DNA of 64,000 nt. Source: CAVLDP01 sp963661945. GTDB taxonomy: Bacteria; Bacillota; Clostridia; Lachnospirales; Lachnospiraceae. Positions 45,207 through 53,717 of the stretch are shown in pieces. Each line of letters starts with the position of its first letter. Position 1 is the first letter of the stretch. The stretch covers positions 1-64,000 of the forward strand of contig CAVLDP010000005.1 in the NCBI GenBank assembly GCA_963661945.1. The letters are read 5' to 3'. Under the pieces are notes generated by a model. That model was not told the DNA's origin, did no database searches, and saw only the letters and a program-made list of their open reading frames with translations. The position numbers were made by a program, and so were the translations under genes.

Positions 45207-45767
45207 CTATGCTAATGTATCCTCCAAGAAGCCTAGCACTTCCTCTGTAGAATATTCTTCGTTATGATACATCCACCAGGTTGCAATCGTGATAATGGAA
45301 TTTGCAACAAGCTCTGTCTCAAGTTCCATCGGAAGCTTTCTGGTACTCTCATCCATATTGGAGAGAAGCTCCTCCATCTTATGCTCCATGGATTTCTTCA
45401 TAGCTGGAATGAAGTATCCATCCTTATTATTGGAATAGATCAGCATATAACGGTCCTGACTCTTCCTGATATACTGAAGGAGCTTAAGCAGGATACTCAT
45501 CATATATTCCTTGAATGAAATCCCCTCCTCAGGCAGAGAAAACTGAACCTCGCCCATATAAGTATGGAAATAATAATTGAGAAGATCATACTTGTCTTCA
45601 TAATAGTTGTAGAAGGTAGCCCTTGGAATCATGGCCACACTACAGATATCACTTACATTAATCTTCTCAAAGGACTTCTCCATAAGAAGAGTTGTCAAGC
45701 TCTCGTTGAAGGTGTTTAGCGTTCTTCTGGCAGTCATCGAGTTTAGTCTTTTTTCTGATAGTTTCAT
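45207..45767 (-). CDS. TetR/AcrR-family regulator of the operon
   Basis: 186 aa. N-terminal HTH with INVSDICSVAMIPRATFYNYYEDKYDLL-type sequence (the IPRATFYNYYEDK part is diagnostic), then a helical ligand domain with TM-free sequence. I start at the ATG at 45765-45767, where AAAAGGAAA precedes it and the length is normal for TetR; an upstream reading would add a charged leader of 34 residues. As first gene, behind an inverted repeat within the promoter, it probably represses its own 21-kb operon. Confidence 0.9.
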   Translation of the reverse strand: MKLSEKRLNSMTARRTLNTFNESLTTLLMEKSFEKINVSDICSVAMIPRATFYNYYEDKYDLLNYYFHTYMGEVQFSLPEEGISFKEYMMSILLKLLQYIRKSQDRYMLIYSNNKDGYFIPAMKKSMEHKMEELLSNMDESTRKLPMELETELVANSIITIATWWMYHNEEYSTEEVLGFLEDTLA

Positions 45768-45870
45768 TTTTTCTTTTTCCTTTTGTAGTTCTTGATTTGG
45801 ATGTCGAATGAACAGCTGTCCAAAATTATACATCATAGAAATTCTGTCGTGTCCATCGGTTTCCGCCAAG

Positions 45871-45899
45871 ATTCTAACACACCTTCAGACATGTGTAAA
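45871..45899 (-). promoter_or_regulatory. Operon promoter with inverted repeat
   Basis: TTTACA (45894-45899), 17-bp spacer, TAGAAT (45871-45876) on the minus strand. An inverted repeat ACACA-N10-TGTGT (45892-45896 with 45877-45881) fills the spacer, a fitting place for a TetR-type operator. The leader to the TetR start is ~97 bases. Confidence 0.65.
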
Positions 45900-45921
45900 G
45901 ATTTTTACAGATGCACCCGTT

Positions 45922-48414
45922 CTAGATGGTCACCTTCAAAGACACTCCATCCACCCTAATTGGATCCAAGTGCCAAATATCATCTACATATTCCTGAATT
46001 GTACGATCTGATGAGAACTTACCAACATTTGCCACATTAAGGATTGCCTTTCTAGCCCATCCTGCTTCATCACGGTAGGCCTCCTCAATTCTCTTCTGAG
46101 CCTCAGCATAAGAGCGGAAATCTGCCAGTACGAAGTAGGTATCCGCATACTGAGTCGACTCAGTATTAAGGAGTGAGTTATAGATTGGTCGGAAGAGCTC
46201 TGGATTCTCAGGACTATAGAAACCATTTATCAACTGCATTAAGACCTTGCGAATCTCCTGATCCTGGTTGAAGATATCCATCGGATTATAATCACGATTT
46301 CTCTCATGTGCGATTACCTCATCGGAAGACATACCGAAGATAAAGGCATTCTCGATGCCCATCTCCTCAACCATCTCTACATTGGCTCCATCCATGGTTC
46401 CAAGAGTTACAGCACCATTTAACATGAACTTCATATTACCTGTTCCAGAAGCTTCCTTGGATGCGGTAGAAATCTGCTCTGATACATCAGCCGCTGCAAA
46501 GATCCACTCCGCGTTGGATACTCGATAATCCTCAATGAAGACAACCTTGATCTTGCCCTCGATGGATCTGTCATTATTGATGACATCAGCTACATTATTA
46601 ATCAGCTTAATCGTGAGCTTGGCAATCTCATAGCCTGCTGCAGCCTTGGCTCCAAAGATAAAGGTTCTAGGATAGAAATCCATCTCCGGATGCTCCTTAA
46701 TCTGATTATAGAGATACATCACATGGAGAATATTCAGAAGCTGTCTCTTATACTCATGAAGTCTCTTCACCTGCACATCGAAGATCGATCTAGGATCTAC
46801 CTCCACCCCATTATGCTCCAAGATATACTCGGCAAGACGAAGCTTATTCTGATACTTGATATTCATAAACTCATGCTGAGCCTTCTTGTCGTCTGCATAG
46901 AGCTCTAACTTCTTCGTTGCAGATAAGTCTGTAATCCATTCCTTACCCACATGATCTGTCACCCAATCAGCAAGAAGCGGATTTCCATGCAGGAGGAATC
47001 TTCTCTGCGTGATACCATTGGTCTTATTATTGAACTTCTCTGGATACATATCGTAGAAGTCCTTGAGGGTCTCCTTCTTCAGAATCTCTGTATGAAGGGC
47101 TGCAACACCATTTACCGAATATCCTGCTACAATCGCAAGGTGCGCCATCCTGACCTGTCCATCGTAAATGATAGCCATGCGGTTAACCTTGTCGAAGTCT
47201 CCTGGGAAACGATTTGCTGCTTCTTCTCGGAAACGTCTGTCAATCTCCTCTACCATCTGATAGACTCTCGGCAGGAGTCTGGAGAAAATCTCAATTGGCC
47301 ACTTCTCTAAGGCCTCTGACATAATCGTGTGATTGGTATAAGCTACAGAGTGCGTCACGATATTCCATGCATCGTCCCACTCTAAGCCCTCATCATCAAC
47401 GAGAATTCGCATAAGCTCAGCTACAGTAAGAGTTGGATGCGTATCATTCATCTGGAAGACAACCTTATTAGGAAGTTCATGAATATCAGAATGACTTCTC
47501 TTAAATCTGGCAATCGCTCTCTGAAGAGAGGCCGACACGAAGAAATACTGCTGCTTCAAGCGAAGCTCCTTGCCTGAGATATGATTATCATTTGGATAGA
47601 GAACTTCTACCAGATTCTTGGCCAGGTTCTCCTCCTCTACTGCCTTGTCGTATTCTCCACGATCAAAGGAATCAAGAGAGAAGACTTCCTTCGGTTCCGC
47701 ATCCCAGATCATAAGAGTATTCACCACATGATTGTCATAACCTACGATTGGCATATCATATGGAACAGCCATAACAGAGCTATAGCCTTCATGGATGAAA
47801 TGAGCCTTGCCCTCAGAATCCACTTCCGTTCTCACATAGCCCCCAAACTTCACCTCGTGAGAATATTCCTGGCGACGAAGCTCAAATGGATAACCATCCT
47901 TCAGCCAGTTATCCGGAACCTCCCTCTGGTAGCCATCCACAATCTTCTGCTTGAACATACCATAGCGATAGCGAATACCGCAGCCATATGCCGGATAACC
48001 AAGAGTAGACAGTGAGTCCAGGAAGCAAGCCGCCAGTCGACCAAGTCCACCATTACCAAGAGCAGGATCTGGTTCCTGGTCCTCAATCGCATTGATATCA
48101 AATCCTAACTCATCAAGGGCAGCCTTAACCTCTCCATAATTGCATAGGTTCATCATATTATTGCCAAGTGCCCTGCCCATAAGGAATTCCATAGACATAT
48201 AATAGACGACCTTCGGATCTTCCTTCTTCATCACGCGCTGGGTCTCCAGCCAGTTATCAATCACCGCATCCTTTACAGCAAGAGATACTGCCTGATAGAT
48301 TTCCTGTGGTGTAGCTTCCTCAAAGTCCTTGCGATAGAGATTCTTCACATTCGCCTTGATTTTGCCTACATAGATATCTTTTGTCATACTGGATTTCTTA
48401 CTTGTGCCCTTCAT
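45922..48414 (-). CDS. glgP: Glycogen/maltodextrin phosphorylase
   Basis: 830-aa GT35 enzyme that releases glucose 1-phosphate from alpha-1,4-glucans. The pyridoxal-phosphate lysine lies in EASGTGNMKFMLNG; other family stretches are EDQEPDPALGNGGLGRLAAC and QMNDTHPTLTVAEL. The start at 48414 (AAGGAG upstream) is preferred to one seven codons earlier. No other glycogen genes are nearby; the TetR operon follows on the same strand and has its own promoter within the gap region. Confidence 0.97.
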   Translation of the reverse strand: MKGTSKKSSMTKDIYVGKIKANVKNLYRKDFEEATPQEIYQAVSLAVKDAVIDNWLETQRVMKKEDPKVVYYMSMEFLMGRALGNNMMNLCNYGEVKAALDELGFDINAIEDQEPDPALGNGGLGRLAACFLDSLSTLGYPAYGCGIRYRYGMFKQKIVDGYQREVPDNWLKDGYPFELRRQEYSHEVKFGGYVRTEVDSEGKAHFIHEGYSSVMAVPYDMPIVGYDNHVVNTLMIWDAEPKEVFSLDSFDRGEYDKAVEEENLAKNLVEVLYPNDNHISGKELRLKQQYFFVSASLQRAIARFKRSHSDIHELPNKVVFQMNDTHPTLTVAELMRILVDDEGLEWDDAWNIVTHSVAYTNHTIMSEALEKWPIEIFSRLLPRVYQMVEEIDRRFREEAANRFPGDFDKVNRMAIIYDGQVRMAHLAIVAGYSVNGVAALHTEILKKETLKDFYDMYPEKFNNKTNGITQRRFLLHGNPLLADWVTDHVGKEWITDLSATKKLELYADDKKAQHEFMNIKYQNKLRLAEYILEHNGVEVDPRSIFDVQVKRLHEYKRQLLNILHVMYLYNQIKEHPEMDFYPRTFIFGAKAAAGYEIAKLTIKLINNVADVINNDRSIEGKIKVVFIEDYRVSNAEWIFAAADVSEQISTASKEASGTGNMKFMLNGAVTLGTMDGANVEMVEEMGIENAFIFGMSSDEVIAHERNRDYNPMDIFNQDQEIRKVLMQLINGFYSPENPELFRPIYNSLLNTESTQYADTYFVLADFRSYAEAQKRIEEAYRDEAGWARKAILNVANVGKFSSDRTIQEYVDDIWHLDPIRVDGVSLKVTI

Positions 48415-48444
48415 ACATTTCTCCTTCCAATCCATAAAACAATA

Positions 48445-48468
48445 GAGCAGCCCCCAGTGGGACTGCTC
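48445..48468 (-). terminator. Terminator after ileS
   Basis: Stem GAGCAG/CTGCTC (48445-48450 with 48463-48468) extended by CCC/GGG around a short loop, then a T-rich tail on the minus strand. It lies between the ileS stop and the glgP start. Confidence 0.8.
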
Positions 48469-48480
48469 CTAATCAAAATT

Positions 48481-51400
48481 CTATAATTTCTTAACTGTAA
48501 GGGTTACATCCTCACCGTTAATCTTCCAATCCTTCTTATAGCCATCATTTAAGCCACTTGTCAGAGAATCAGCCAGTACGACACCACAGATCTCGTCAGA
48601 GTTTCCTGCAAAGACCTCTTCTACCTTGGCAGAGCCCTGGTATCCGACTGCAATTCTGTCCATAACCTCGAAATCAGCTTCCTTACGCATGGTCTGAATC
48701 TTGCTGATAAGCTCACGAACAAAACCTTCTTCCAGAAGCTCTGGAGTAAGATTAATGTCAAGAACTACCGTAATATCATTGTCACCATCCGTTACATAGC
48801 CCTCCATCTGAGTCATGGTAATTAAGAGGTCTTCTTCAGCAAGCTCTATAGATGGATCAACCTCAGGAAGTCTGATGCATCCATCTGCCTTAAGTGCCTG
48901 ATATGCTGCATTGCCATCCAAGGCTGCAAGACCTTCCTGGATGCCCTTTAAGAACTTACCATACTTAGGGCCTACTGTACGAAGCTGTGGCTTGAATGCA
49001 TATGTGGTAAATGAAGATACATCCTCTGTGAAGATGGCTTCCTTGGCATTCAGCTCGTCCGCAATGATATCTGTGTAATATGCTGGAAGCTCCTTCTCTG
49101 CCTTGATATACATCTTGGCAATTGGCTGACGATTCTTCACACCAGAAGCGTCACGACATGCACGACCAAATACTACAATTCTAAGAAGCTCCTGCATGTT
49201 CTCTTCTAATTCCTGATCAATCATAGAAGTATTCACTTCTGGATAATCACACAGGTGAATAGACTCTGGTGCTGATGCATCGACTGAGCATACCAGATTT
49301 CTATATATCTCCTCTGTCATAAATGGAATCATTGGTGCAGCAGCCTTGGAGATTGTAACAAGGCTTGTATAGAGAGTCATATAAGCATTGATCTTATCCT
49401 GCTCCATACCCTTAGCCCAGAATCTCTCACGGCAGCGTCTTACATACCAGTTAGATAATTCATCCACGAACTGGTCTAATGCTCTAGCAGCCTCTGGGAT
49501 CTTGTAGTTTGACAGATCTGAGTCTACCTCAGCTACTGTTGAATTCAGTCGAGACAGAATCCACTTGTCCATAACGCTTAGCTTGTCATAGTCTAAGCTA
49601 TACTTGCTGGCGTCGAAGTCATCAATATTGGCATAGAGCACGAAGAAGGCATAGGTATTCCATAGGGTACCCATGAACTTACGCTGACCTTCCTGCACTG
49701 CCTTGCCGTGGAAACGGTTTGGAAGCCATGGTGCAGAATTGATATAGAAATACCAACGAATCGCGTCTGCTCCATAAGTCTCAAGTGCATCAAATGGGTC
49801 TACCGCATTACCCTTGGACTTAGACATCTTCTGTCCATTCTCATCCTGTACATGTCCAAGCACGATGACATTCTCATATGGTGCCTTATTGAATAGAAGT
49901 GTTGATTCTGCCATCAGGGAATGGAACCAACCACGTGTCTGGTCAACAGCCTCAGAGATGAACTGTGCTGGGAACTGCTGCTCGAACTTGTCCTTATTCT
50001 CGAATGGATAGTGATGCTGTGCAAATGGCATGGCACCTGAATCAAACCAGCAGTCAATAACCTCTGGTACTCTCTTCATGGTCTTACCACAATCTGGACA
50101 GGTAAAGGTTACCGCATCAATATATGGTCGATGCAATTCAACAATGGCATTCTCAGGATTACCAGAGCGCTCTGCAAGAGCTGCACGGGAACCAATAGAT
50201 TCCTGATGACCACAGCCTTCGCACTCCCAGATATTCAGAGGAGTACCCCAATATCTGTTACGGGAAATAGCCCAATCCTGGATATTCTCGAGCCAGTTAC
50301 CGAATCTTCCCTTACCAATAGATTCAGGAATCCAGTTAACTGTATTATTATTTCTAATTAAGTCTTCCTTAACTGCAGTTTCCTTGATATACCAAGACTC
50401 TCTCGCATAGTAGATAAGCGGTGTATCGCATCTCCAGCAGTGAGGATATTCATGTTCAAACTTAGGCGCATCAAAGAGAAGTCCTCTGGATGAGAGTTCC
50501 TTAATTACCTCTGGATCTGCAGAGATTGCACCATTATCCATCTCAGACTTGGTAGGCTTACATCTCATACCGCCAAATGGAGTCTCATCGAGCATCACGC
50601 CCTTATCATTTACCATCTGAACCAGTGGAAGGTCATAATTACGGCCGACATTCGCATCATCCTCACCAAAAGCAGGCGCAATATGTACAATACCAGTACC
50701 ATCAGACATGGTAACATAGCTGTCGCATGTTACATAGAAGCCCTTCTTACGCTGAGCAGCAGCAGCCTTAGCTGCGCAGTCATAGAGTGGCTCATATTCC
50801 TTGTGCTCAAGATCAGAACCCTTGTAAGTCTCGAGAACCTCGTAAGCAGGTCCTTCCATATCTTCCTTCAGAAGCTGATTCAGCACCTTGTCGCAAAGTG
50901 CCTCTGCCAGATAATAGGTATAGCCATCTACAGCCTTCACACGGACATAGGTATCCTCAGGATTCACGCAAAGAGCCACATTCGATGGCAGTGTCCATGG
51001 AGTTGTCGTCCAAGCCAGGAAATAAGCGTCCTCTCCAAGCACCTTGAAGCGAACGATTGCAGAACGCTCCTTAACCGTCTTATAACCCTGAGACACTTCC
51101 GCAGAAGACAGAGGGGTACCACAACGTGGACAATAAGGTACAATCTTGAATCCCTTGTAGAGAAGGCCCTTGTTCCAAATCTGGTTCAGTGCCCACCACT
51201 CTGACTCAATGAAATTATCATCATAAGTAACATATGGGTCATCCATATCAGCCCAGAAACCTACAGTACCAGAGAAGTCTTCCCACATTCCCTTGTACTT
51301 CCATACGGATTCCTTACACTTGTCAATGAATGGCTCCATACCATATTCTTCGATCTGTTCCTTACCATTCAAGCCAAGAAGCTTCTCCACCTCAAGCTCA

Positions 51401-51675
51401 ACCGGAAGACCATGTGTATCCCAACCAGCCTTACGTGGAACATACTTGCCCTTCATTGTCTGGTAACGAGGAATCATATCCTTGATAACACGTGTAAGTA
51501 CGTGTCCGATATGTGGCTTACCATTTGCAGTAGGAGGTCCATCATAGAAGGTATAGGTCTCTCCTTCCTTGCGATTCTCCATAGACTTGCGGAAGATATC
51601 CTCTTCCTTCCAGAACTTCTCGATTTCTTTTTCACGATCTACAAAGTTTAAGTCCGTGTTTACTTTCTGATACAT
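48481..51675 (-). CDS. ileS: Isoleucyl-tRNA synthetase, type 2
   Basis: 1064-aa class I synthetase that charges tRNA-Ile. Signature PHIGH (HIGH variant) near residue 55 and KMSKS in GQKMSKSKGN in the second half; CP1 editing domain with two zinc-like pairs CPRCGTPLSS and CWRCDTPL, and a C-terminal DUF5915-like end. Length and C-terminus fit the eukaryote-like IleRS2 branch, whose members often resist mupirocin; resistance here is a family expectation only. A leader with a terminator 25-60 bases upstream suggests attenuation. Confidence 0.97.
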   Translation of the reverse strand: MYQKVNTDLNFVDREKEIEKFWKEEDIFRKSMENRKEGETYTFYDGPPTANGKPHIGHVLTRVIKDMIPRYQTMKGKYVPRKAGWDTHGLPVELEVEKLLGLNGKEQIEEYGMEPFIDKCKESVWKYKGMWEDFSGTVGFWADMDDPYVTYDDNFIESEWWALNQIWNKGLLYKGFKIVPYCPRCGTPLSSAEVSQGYKTVKERSAIVRFKVLGEDAYFLAWTTTPWTLPSNVALCVNPEDTYVRVKAVDGYTYYLAEALCDKVLNQLLKEDMEGPAYEVLETYKGSDLEHKEYEPLYDCAAKAAAAQRKKGFYVTCDSYVTMSDGTGIVHIAPAFGEDDANVGRNYDLPLVQMVNDKGVMLDETPFGGMRCKPTKSEMDNGAISADPEVIKELSSRGLLFDAPKFEHEYPHCWRCDTPLIYYARESWYIKETAVKEDLIRNNNTVNWIPESIGKGRFGNWLENIQDWAISRNRYWGTPLNIWECEGCGHQESIGSRAALAERSGNPENAIVELHRPYIDAVTFTCPDCGKTMKRVPEVIDCWFDSGAMPFAQHHYPFENKDKFEQQFPAQFISEAVDQTRGWFHSLMAESTLLFNKAPYENVIVLGHVQDENGQKMSKSKGNAVDPFDALETYGADAIRWYFYINSAPWLPNRFHGKAVQEGQRKFMGTLWNTYAFFVLYANIDDFDASKYSLDYDKLSVMDKWILSRLNSTVAEVDSDLSNYKIPEAARALDQFVDELSNWYVRRCRERFWAKGMEQDKINAYMTLYTSLVTISKAAAPMIPFMTEEIYRNLVCSVDASAPESIHLCDYPEVNTSMIDQELEENMQELLRIVVFGRACRDASGVKNRQPIAKMYIKAEKELPAYYTDIIADELNAKEAIFTEDVSSFTTYAFKPQLRTVGPKYGKFLKGIQEGLAALDGNAAYQALKADGCIRLPEVDPSIELAEEDLLITMTQMEGYVTDGDNDITVVLDINLTPELLEEGFVRELISKIQTMRKEADFEVMDRIAVGYQGSAKVEEVFAGNSDEICGVVLADSLTSGLNDGYKKDWKINGEDVTLTVKKL

Positions 51676-51699
51676 CTGTCCAATTCCTTTCCTGATGAT

Positions 51700-51731
51700 A
51701 AAAAAAGCCTCCGTCCGCTTAGGACGAAGAC
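51700..51731 (-). terminator. Attenuator terminator before ileS
   Basis: A 10-bp stem (51707-51716 with 51722-51731, two G-U pairs) with a five-base loop, followed on the minus strand by T residues (51700-51706). It lies only 25 bases before the ileS ATG, so ileS expression from the upstream promoter needs read-through. Confidence 0.9.
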
Positions 51732-51810
51732 TTACTATCTCGTATCACACCTAGCTTAATGTACTTTATGAGCCATGCTGTCTTCTAAGCATGTATCTAT
51801 GAAATTTCCA
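51700..51810 (-). ncRNA. ileS leader with attenuator (T-box-like, uncertain)
   Basis: About 110-base leader. It contains a short hairpin (CATGCT/AGCATG, 51774-51793), a motif AGGTGTGATACGAG (51743-51756) resembling but not matching the T-box AGGGTGGTACCGCG, and a terminator stem (51707-51716 with 51722-51731) ending in a T-run. GCTAGG and ACGA of the motif can pair with CCTAAGC and TCGT of the terminator strand, the geometry of a T-box antiterminator, but the UGG that reads the tRNA end is absent and stem I is minimal. Structure is seen; tRNA sensing is speculative. Confidence 0.45.
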
Positions 51811-51816
51811 AAAGAA

Positions 51817-51845
51817 ATTATAGAAAACTTGGCCACATAAGTCAA
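51817..51845 (-). promoter_or_regulatory. ileS promoter
   Basis: TTGACT (51840-51845), 17-bp spacer, TATAAT (51817-51822) on the minus strand, right after the DUF4190 gene. Predicted transcription start ~51810. Confidence 0.85.
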
Positions 51846-51853
51846 GGTATCTC

Positions 51854-52333
51854 CTAGAGTTGTTCGAGTCCCTGTTGCAGCTCGTCGATCATCTCTCCAT
51901 CCCCATATTCGTAGATGTTATAATCCCCATCTGAATACTCATAGACAAAGTCCTCCATCATATTCATAAATGGTGAGCTCGCATAGATGAGCCCCCAGAA
52001 TACAATCGTAAGTACGATAGATAAGGAAGCCGTGACAATTCCAATAATTGCCTGGACCTTGTCATGGTACATAGCAAGCTGAATAATACCAAATACAATA
52101 GCTAGAATTGCAAGAAATACATTAAATATACTGCAGAATACGACAAGTGAAATGATGCCAAGAATAAGGGCTGCCATTCCAAATCCATTTCCATATTTCT
52201 TGCCGCGCTCATCCTTCGGATTGCCGTAGTCTGATTGACCATATTCCGGACCACCGTATTTCGGGCCGCCATACTGTCCTTGATTCGTATAAGGATTCTC
52301 CTCATAGGAATAATTCTCTCGATTATCTTCCAT
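51854..52333 (-). CDS. DUF4190-type small membrane protein
   Basis: 159 aa: Gly/Tyr/Pro-rich N-terminal tail (residues 1-45, YGGPKYGGPEYG), then two to three hydrophobic segments in GMAALILGIISLVVF and AIIGIVTASLSIVL, and an acidic C-terminus. The layout matches DUF4190, common in Firmicutes. Role unknown. Four bases after the 96-aa gene. Confidence 0.8.
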   Translation of the reverse strand: MEDNRENYSYEENPYTNQGQYGGPKYGGPEYGQSDYGNPKDERGKKYGNGFGMAALILGIISLVVFCSIFNVFLAILAIVFGIIQLAMYHDKVQAIIGIVTASLSIVLTIVFWGLIYASSPFMNMMEDFVYEYSDGDYNIYEYGDGEMIDELQQGLEQL

Positions 52334-52337
52334 ACAC

Positions 52338-52628
52338 TCACCCCATTATATTTAGAAAATTCATATATACTCTGCCCAGGATTAAGAAGAGCAGAACAAT
52401 CACAAGAAAGATGCTGCCAAGCACCATGCCAATGATAACCTCTCGACAGATTTCCTGCTTCATCGCATAGGTATATCCCAGTACCACTGCAAGAATCGCC
52501 AGTATTAGGCCTATGTACCAATAACATAGCATAGGATAACATAAGATTCCAGACAGAAGGCAGGAATGTCTATGAACTTGTTCCCTAGTCTCTATGGGAA
52601 GGGCCTCCCACCAGTTCTTAAGTCTCAT
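52338..52628 (-). CDS. Small membrane protein (96 aa)
   Basis: Three hydrophobic segments (CLLSGILCYPML, IGLILAILAVVLG, IIGMVLGSIFLVIVLLF) and a basic/polar N-terminus (LKNWWEALP). No family recognised. It sits one base after the GT2 gene and before the DUF4190 gene, all three probably one transcript; the DUF4190 neighbour suggests a related two-component membrane module. Confidence 0.65.
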   Translation of the reverse strand: MRLKNWWEALPIETREQVHRHSCLLSGILCYPMLCYWYIGLILAILAVVLGYTYAMKQEICREVIIGMVLGSIFLVIVLLFLILGRVYMNFLNIMG

Positions 52629-52629
52629 T

Positions 52630-53646
52630 TTAATTAAATCCCATAAATCTCTGTGAAATGCGATAAGCCTTCACGGACAGGTATCGGCCAAATCGTCCAG
52701 GCAGATTCATAGCACCACCAAAGATGCCGAATCTGAGGTGACGATAGGTTCTCTCGTCCTTGTCCTTAATGTACTTCCACAGATCTCTGATCTTCCTAAG
52801 ATTCTCATCGGTATTCGACACATAGGCAATCGATGTCGAAACCACCGTAATCATCTCAAGATAGGAGAGCATATATTCTCGTAAATGCTCCTCCTCTATA
52901 GACCAAGGATCAACGGCATCCACCATACGATAATTGACCTTGAGCTGCTGGTCAATGCGGCGAACCATAGTCTGCTCCGCAACCGACTGCCCCTCTCTAC
53001 CTATATAATAGCGATAGAGGTCCACATTCATATAGTAGATACTCTTCACATATGGTAGCGGCTCATAGACATACAGATTGTCCACATAGAAGCAGTGCTC
53101 AGGAAGCTTCAGTCCACACTCTCGCAGGAGGTCTGTTCGATAAATCACTGAGTGCATGAGAATGGAGAAGCCCTTGATGTTATGCTTCATATCCTCCCAG
53201 CCGCAGATCTCCTCCTGTGGAAATAAAAGCGTGTAGATCATCCGCCTCTGATGATCCGAAGAGACCTTCTCGTAGACATAATTCGACAAATACATGTCAA
53301 CAGACTGCCCTTCTTCCACATGTCTTCGAATTGTAGAAAGAACATGTGCGTAAGCTTGTCCGTCCAGCCAATCATCAGAATCCACGACCTTATAATATAG
53401 TCCGCTTGCCGCCTCAAGACCTGCATTTACCGCAGAACCATGACCGCCATTCTCCTTGTGAATGACCTTCACAATCGTAGGATATTTGTCGGCATAAGCA
53501 TCAGCAATCTCTGCAGTTCGATCAACCGACCCATCATCCACGATAATAATCTCTATATCTTCTCCACCCGGAAGGATGGACTCAATGCACTTTCCCATGT
53601 ACTCATAGGAGTTATAACATGGAATGGCAAATGTAATTAATTTCAT
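52630..53646 (-). CDS. GT2-family glycosyltransferase
   Basis: 338-aa GT-A enzyme: FAIPCYNSYEYMG at the start, IIIVDDGSVDRTAEI with the nucleotide-binding Asp, and VVDSDDWLDG as the metal-binding DxD site. No membrane segment, so a cytoplasmic transferase for a surface or teichoic-type glycan; acceptor unknown. TTGAGG precedes the ATG, and an extended -10 promoter (53702-53710) lies upstream. Confidence 0.92.
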   Translation of the reverse strand: MKLITFAIPCYNSYEYMGKCIESILPGGEDIEIIIVDDGSVDRTAEIADAYADKYPTIVKVIHKENGGHGSAVNAGLEAASGLYYKVVDSDDWLDGQAYAHVLSTIRRHVEEGQSVDMYLSNYVYEKVSSDHQRRMIYTLLFPQEEICGWEDMKHNIKGFSILMHSVIYRTDLLRECGLKLPEHCFYVDNLYVYEPLPYVKSIYYMNVDLYRYYIGREGQSVAEQTMVRRIDQQLKVNYRMVDAVDPWSIEEEHLREYMLSYLEMITVVSTSIAYVSNTDENLRKIRDLWKYIKDKDERTYRHLRFGIFGGAMNLPGRFGRYLSVKAYRISQRFMGFN

Positions 53647-53701
53647 AATAATTCCTCAACCCAGTCATCCCTTATTTCGATGTCTAATCAAAACTTAGCA
53701 T

Positions 53702-53710
53702 ATTATAGCA
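53702..53710 (-). promoter_or_regulatory. Extended -10 promoter of the GT2 operon
   Basis: TGC-TATAAT on the minus strand (53702-53710), with no good -35, 56 bp before the GT2 ATG. The TGn motif compensates in extended -10 promoters. Confidence 0.5.
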
Positions 53711-53717
53711 CTTTTCC

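Larger units (their letters stand above)
24652..45899 (-). other. TetR-led 18-gene surface-polymer operon (predicted)
   Basis: A single candidate promoter at 45871-45899 precedes 18 same-strand genes whose gaps are 1-28 bp or which overlap. Transcription order: TetR, patatin, P10, P9, P8, acyltransferase A4, GT-C protein, P7, P6, A3, P5, P4, P3, P2, P1, A2, LTA synthase-like, A1. P1-P10 are paralogs. Shared motifs (P2 numbering): YGFVSRG 45-51, GRVD 130-133, HQG 167-169, SHGMGE with DE 219-229, YHE and HE 243-251, DYGRW 325-329, AMGD 346-349, FMPMWDVN 380-387. By positive-inside reasoning nearly all face outward. Group I: P2, P4, P5, P7, P9, P10. Group II: P3, P8. Group III: P1, P6. Confidence 0.75.

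Noticed and set aside
45765..45869. Longer TetR reading frame
   Set aside because: The extra N-terminus is not typical, lies in the leader after the predicted transcription start and has no ribosome site.
50683..51204. Plus-strand open frame of 173 codons inside ileS
   Set aside because: Antisense to the conserved IleRS editing domain; low-complexity product and no start signal.
51743..51756. Confident call of a canonical T-box
   Set aside because: The UGGN bulge, stem I with an Ile specifier and the full AGGGTGGTACCGCG are not present; only the antiterminator geometry fits.
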